A stretch of DNA of 64,000 nt from Halobaculum magnesiiphilum (GTDB lineage Archaea > Halobacteriota > Halobacteria > Halobacteriales > Haloferacaceae). The notes under the pieces are model-generated. The model ran no database searches. It saw nothing but the letters and a program-made list of their open reading frames with translations, and was not told the DNA's origin. Location: contig NZ_CP081958.1 of NCBI RefSeq assembly GCF_019823105.1, forward strand, positions 930,001 through 994,000, given 5' to 3'. The translations under genes and the position numbers were made by a program. Of this stretch, positions 60,627-64,000 are shown one piece after another. The number at the start of each line of letters is the position of its first letter. Positions within the stretch are counted from its first letter, which is position 1.

Positions 60627-61043
60627 ATGGCGACAACATCGACGGCGGACTCGTACGACGACACCGTGACGGAGATCGAGGAGACGCTCGGGATAGTTCC
60701 GGGCTTCTTCGGCGACATGCACCGTGACGACCTGGTCAACGAGTGGCCGACCTTCAAGCGGATGGCGCTGGGTGAGACGACGATCCCGGCCAAGTATAAG
60801 GAATTGATCAACCTCGCGGTCGCGGCGAACCTGAAGTGTCCGTATTGCATCCACTTCCACCGCGAGGCGGCGAAACTACACGGCGCGACCGACGAGGAGC
60901 TGACGGAGCTGTCGTTCCTGGCCGGCTACACGCCGCGGTACAGCAGCATGCTTCACGCCCAGGAGTACGACCTCGATCAGTTCGAGGAGGAAGTCGAGCA
61001 GATCGGCGCCCACCTCCAGTCGCAGATGGCGGCCGACGACTGA
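60627..61043 (+). CDS. AhpD-like protein with CxxC
   Basis: A 138-residue carboxymuconolactone-decarboxylase-family protein. Cys71 and Cys74 with His78 (CPYCIHFH) form the AhpD-type redox centre, so alkylhydroperoxidase or thiol reductase activity is likely. IPAKYKELINLAVAANLK precedes it. The ATG at 60627 removes a long unrelated extension. In contrast to the 41993 gene, the active site is complete. Confidence 0.9.
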   Translation: MATTSTADSYDDTVTEIEETLGIVPGFFGDMHRDDLVNEWPTFKRMALGETTIPAKYKELINLAVAANLKCPYCIHFHREAAKLHGATDEELTELSFLAGYTPRYSSMLHAQEYDLDQFEEEVEQIGAHLQSQMAADD

Positions 61044-61097
61044 TCGCCGAGTACAATTTTCGTCGATTCGCCGAGCGCGATTCCCCCGATCCCCCGC

Positions 61098-61313
61098 TTA
61101 CTCCTCGTCCAGCAGTCCCATGTCCTCGACGACCAGATCGGCGATCCGGTCGGCGAGCGCGGGGTCGACGACGGCGACGTCCTCCCCGTCGTGGCGCGTC
61201 TCGTTGTGTCGCTCCAGTTGGTCGGCGAGGTCCGACAGCGGGACGCGCGTCCGGGTGTCGCACTCCTCGCAGACGATGGGTACTGTGGGGTCGTCGTCCC
61301 CGTCGGTGGACAT
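61098..61313 (-). CDS. C2H2-type zinc-finger microprotein
   Basis: A 71-residue protein with CEEC at about 16-19 and H-x4-H (RHNETRH) 17 residues later, a plausible zinc finger. The helical C-terminus is acidic. The ATG at 61311-61313 gives MSTDGDDDPTVPIVCEEC. Convergent with the AhpD-like gene. Function unknown. Confidence 0.65.
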   Translation of the reverse strand: MSTDGDDDPTVPIVCEECDTRTRVPLSDLADQLERHNETRHDGEDVAVVDPALADRIADLVVEDMGLLDEE

Positions 61314-61417
61314 ACACGGCGCTCGCGCGGGCATCGTCATGAACGGGTCGGTTCGGTCGTCCGCGACGGGCGACATCGCCGCGGGCGGAACTTCGGACCA
61401 CGCGGCCGCCGCGTCGG

Positions 61418-62653
61418 TTACTCCAGCCGCGTGGGATCGACCTCGTCCCCGAGCGCGGCGAGACGGTCGGCGGTCGAGATCCCGGACAGCAGCACCGTGA
61501 CCCGGAACTCCTCGGCGGTCGGGTCGGGGTAGTCGCCCCAGCGGATCTCGGGCACGCCCGTCTCCTCCTCGATGAGACCGCGCGCGCGTTCGAGCCCGCG
61601 GCGACTGAGCCACGCCGGCGGCGCGTGGAAGACGACGGCCGCGCGCGACGCGCTGGTGAGATCACACGGGAGGCTGAGCTGATGTGAGATCGCCTTCCGG
61701 GCGGCGTTGGTGGCGACCGACACCGCCTCCCCCTCGTCGACGGCGGGCCCGTCAGCGCCCCCGATGCGGTCGATCAGGCCGCCGACGAACCCCTCCCGGC
61801 GGCCGTTCTCCACCTCGGCCCCCGCGGAACCGAGCGCCGTGACGCCGCCGGCGCCGAGGGTGTTCGTCAGTTCGCTGGCGTCGAGCACGCGCTCGGGCGT
61901 CGGGTCGGCGGCCTCGCCGGCGGCCAGAAGCGGGGCGAGCCGCCCCGCGACGGCGTCGTCCAGCCGCGGCCACGCCGCCGCGTAGGAGGCGCCGCTGGCG
62001 CGCCACACGTCGAGATCGGCGAGCAGGAGATCGTCGCTCGCGGCCGAGAGCGCGCGAACCGCCCCCGCGGCGTTGGACGAGAGCGGGCGGGCGGGTCGCT
62101 CCGAACGGTCCTCAGCGTCGCCGTTGCCGGTGGCGGCGCCGTCACCGTTGGCGTCGCCGGAACCGGAACCTCGCGATCGCTTCGGTCCGTCCGTCGTCGC
62201 GTCGGTGGCGGCGCCGTCGCCGCCGGACTCGGCGACGCCCGGGAGCACCCCGAGCGCGTACACCGGCGTGCCCGTCACCTGCCCGAGCAGGTCGACGACC
62301 GCCGGGGCGACGCCGGCGGCGGTGCCGCCGCCGAGCGCGGCGCACACGAGCGCGGCGTCCGTTCGCCCGACCGGGAGCGAGTCGACCGCCGCCTGGAGCT
62401 CCGGGCGCTCCTCGCGGGCGATCTCCGACGCGAGGTTCGCGTCGCCGGCGGTGCCCTCGCCCTCGGTGTGGACCGCGCCGATCAGATGGCGGTCGTCCTC
62501 GTCGACGCGTTCAAGCGCCGCGAGATCGCCGGCGTCGGTGTCGATCGCGACCGCGTCGGCGACGTAGTCCACGGCACGTCCCCCCTCGTCCGCCAGCAGC
62601 GCGTCCGCCAGCGCGGTGCCGCCGCCGCCGACGCCGACGATTCCGATCTGCAT
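61418..62653 (-). CDS. Divergent tubulin/FtsZ-superfamily protein
   Basis: A 411-residue protein. T1 is GVGGGGTA (6-13), T2 is AIDTDAGDL, and T4 is [10 protein letters not shown] (108-117), an altered form of the GGGTGSG signature. After T5 (ALGVLPG) comes a Gly/Asp/Ser-rich insert (about 145-185). The T7 loop NxDxxD needed for GTP hydrolysis by the neighbouring subunit is not found. It is neither a canonical FtsZ1/FtsZ2 nor an obvious CetZ, so a regulatory or non-hydrolysing member is likely. Start at 62651-62653. Confidence 0.75.
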   Translation of the reverse strand: MQIGIVGVGGGGTALADALLADEGGRAVDYVADAVAIDTDAGDLAALERVDEDDRHLIGAVHTEGEGTAGDANLASEIAREERPELQAAVDSLPVGRTDAALVCAALGGGTAAGVAPAVVDLLGQVTGTPVYALGVLPGVAESGGDGAATDATTDGPKRSRGSGSGDANGDGAATGNGDAEDRSERPARPLSSNAAGAVRALSAASDDLLLADLDVWRASGASYAAAWPRLDDAVAGRLAPLLAAGEAADPTPERVLDASELTNTLGAGGVTALGSAGAEVENGRREGFVGGLIDRIGGADGPAVDEGEAVSVATNAARKAISHQLSLPCDLTSASRAAVVFHAPPAWLSRRGLERARGLIEEETGVPEIRWGDYPDPTAEEFRVTVLLSGISTADRLAALGDEVDPTRLE

Positions 62654-62813
62654 ATCGAGTGAACGCGGCCCCCGCGAGTACATAATCGTGATGGAGCCAG
62701 CGGGCCGCGATAGTGCTCGGAGAGGATCGGCGCGACCCGAACGGCTCGACCCGAACGGCCCGACCCCGGGGAACGGGGAAAAGCGGTTTGTCGCGCGCCG
62801 CCGTGGTCGCCGT

Positions 62814-63350
62814 ATGGTCGAACTCGTGTCCGTCGCCGCCGTCGCCGACAACGGCGTCATCGGCGACGACGGCGAACTCCCGTGGCCCTCGATCCCCGAA
62901 GACAAACGGCAGTATCGCGACCGGACCGCGGACCATCCGGTGATCCTCGGCCGGACGACGTTCGAGTCGATGCTCGACGACCTCCCGGGGTCCGCGCAGA
63001 TCGTCCTCTCGCGCAGCGTCGACTCCGTCGAGGTCGACTCGGCCCGCGTCGCCGCCGACGTGGACGAGGCGGTCGCGATCGCCGAGTCGCTCGACGCCGA
63101 CACCGCCTACGTGATCGGCGGGGGCGCGATCTACGAGCTGTTCCAGCCGCACGTCGACCGGATGGCCCTCAGCCGCGTCCACGGCGAGTACGAGGGCGAC
63201 ACCACCTACCCCGACTGGGACGAGGCCGACTGGGAGCTCATCGAGTCGACCGAGTACGACCGCTTCACGCTGGAGGAGTGGGTCCGGGTCGACGGCGAGG
63301 ACGACGCCGAGGACGCGGACGACCCGGACGACTTGACCGGAGCGTCGTAA
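62814..63350 (+). CDS. folA: Dihydrofolate reductase
   Basis: A 178-residue protein. [23 protein letters not shown], cited in parts as [27 protein letters not shown] and [12 protein letters not shown] are the substrate and NADPH motifs. An acidic tail after residue 160 is a halophilic addition. No thymidylate synthase gene is adjacent, unlike in several haloarchaea. Divergent from the tubulin-like gene and followed by a membrane protein two bases later. Confidence 0.95.
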   Translation: MVELVSVAAVADNGVIGDDGELPWPSIPEDKRQYRDRTADHPVILGRTTFESMLDDLPGSAQIVLSRSVDSVEVDSARVAADVDEAVAIAESLDADTAYVIGGGAIYELFQPHVDRMALSRVHGEYEGDTTYPDWDEADWELIESTEYDRFTLEEWVRVDGEDDAEDADDPDDLTGAS

Positions 63351-63352
63351 CC

Positions 63353-63880
63353 GTGCTGCGGCGAACCCGCGAGACCGCGCCCGCCGGGCTCGTCCCCCTG
63401 GCGTGGGGGTTCACGATCGCCGCCCACCTCGGGCTCGTCGCTGACCGGCCGGTCCTGATCGCGCATCTCGTGATGGACGTGCTGCTCGTCGCCTTCGTCG
63501 CCCTGTCGTGGTCCGACATGGCCGCGGGCGTCCTCCGGGCGTGGCGACTGGTGATCCTCGTCGGGATCCCCGTCACGCTCGCGGGCACGGTCGGCCTCCT
63601 CGTCGCCGGCGACCCCGCGTCGTCCCCGCTGGTCGCGACCTCGCTCGTCGGCTGGACGCTCCTCCCCGTACCCGCGCTGTGGTACACCGGTCGCGAGTCC
63701 CGAGGGGTCGCGCAAACGGTGAACTACACGGCCGCGGGGCTGGCGGCTGCGGGCGCGCTCGTCCACCTCGGCGGCCTCGTCGCCGGCGCTGTCCCCGACT
63801 CGAGGATCCGGATCGCGGGCCTCGCGCTCGTCGGCGTCGGGCAGACGGTCGGCATCGTCGACGCGGCGGTGCGGTACTGA
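63353..63880 (+). CDS. Membrane protein, five to six helices
   Basis: A 175-residue hydrophobic protein with a GTG start two bases after the dihydrofolate reductase stop, so the two are cotranscribed. About six helices span residues 12-172 and no soluble domain is visible. No family is recognised. A link to folate cannot be inferred from position alone. Confidence 0.65.
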   Translation: MLRRTRETAPAGLVPLAWGFTIAAHLGLVADRPVLIAHLVMDVLLVAFVALSWSDMAAGVLRAWRLVILVGIPVTLAGTVGLLVAGDPASSPLVATSLVGWTLLPVPALWYTGRESRGVAQTVNYTAAGLAAAGALVHLGGLVAGAVPDSRIRIAGLALVGVGQTVGIVDAAVRY

Positions 63881-63932
63881 TTCCGCCCACGGTCGGGGGG
63901 CGTCCGCCCGGTCCCCGAACGAGGCTCCGTCG

Positions 63933-64000
63933 CTACCGTCCCTCCCACTCGGGCTCGCGATCGTCGAGGAACGCGTCGATGCCCTCGTCCTTGTCCCGCG
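63933..64000 (-). CDS. Enoyl-CoA hydratase family protein, C-terminal end
   Basis: Only the last 22 codons are inside the window. They read DKDEGIDAFLDDREPEWEGR before the stop at 63933-63935, which is the C-terminal signature of crotonase-family proteins and resembles the end of the 33401-34213 gene. The rest lies beyond the window. Confidence 0.75.
   Translation of the reverse strand, partial: RDKDEGIDAFLDDREPEWEGR

Noticed and set aside
61418-62653. Naming the tubulin-like protein FtsZ or CetZ
   Set aside because: The T4 loop is altered and no T7 NxDxxD motif was found, and its N-terminus does not resemble CetZ.

Overview
The window is haloarchaeal chromosomal DNA (class Halobacteria). 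The evidence is very high GC outside one segment, strongly acidic proteins, TATA boxes placed about 25-30 nt upstream of start codons (leaderless or nearly leaderless genes), halocyanin, a menaquinone pathway, a digeranylgeranylglyceryl-phosphate-synthase-type prenyltransferase, and many families known mainly from haloarchaea. I cannot fix the genus from sequence alone.

Layout. 0-2.6 kb: the start of an arginase gene, a conserved acidic protein, two zinc-ribbon microproteins and a membrane glycosyltransferase. 2.6-12.6 kb: a DUF1616 membrane protein and a locus in several transcription units built around a MoxR AAA ATPase with DUF58, DUF4129-like, DUF4350 and rhomboid-like proteins. 12.7-21.3 kb: a secreted PGF-pre-PGF/CARDB-type glycoprotein, a MacB/FtsX-like ABC transporter whose permease carries the same kind of extracellular domain, and a Thr-rich surface protein. 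21.3-34.2 kb: mostly housekeeping genes (HAD hydrolase, thiC, pyrB-pyrI, dodecin, ferritin-like protein, rhodanese-metallohydrolase fusion, AAC(3)-like acetyltransferase, histidine kinase, 2Fe-2S ferredoxin, enoyl-CoA hydratase). 34.4-37.5 kb: a translationally coupled deacetylase and processive glycosyltransferase pair, probably making or modifying an exopolysaccharide. 37.6-47.6 kb: an acyl-CoA ligase, halocyanin and the menaquinone genes menC-menA, menB and menD, mixed with an AhpD-like and a PQQ-propeller gene. 47.7-50.6 kb: small conserved genes, a hairpin-rich spacer, a RecA/KaiC-like ATPase and an archaeal lipid prenyltransferase.

The least ordinary region is about 51.0-57.7 kb. It starts at a tRNA-Arg(TCG) gene, is visibly poorer in GC, and carries repeated copies of the tRNA 3' end: one just downstream and a near-perfect one at 57.7 kb. 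Inside are a compact operon (OsmC-like, ArsM-like methyltransferase and two membrane proteins), two paralogous winged-helix regulators, two cupins, a SnoaL-like protein and two diverged 84-bp repeats. I see no integrase, so it looks like a degenerate or integrase-less genomic island with a possible stress or detoxification role.

57.9-64 kb returns to the high-GC background: a GT2/GT21-like glycosyltransferase, a PD-(D/E)xK-like protein with a possible winged-helix region, an AhpD-like protein, a zinc-finger microprotein, a divergent tubulin/FtsZ-superfamily protein, dihydrofolate reductase, a membrane protein and the 3' end of an enoyl-CoA hydratase gene.
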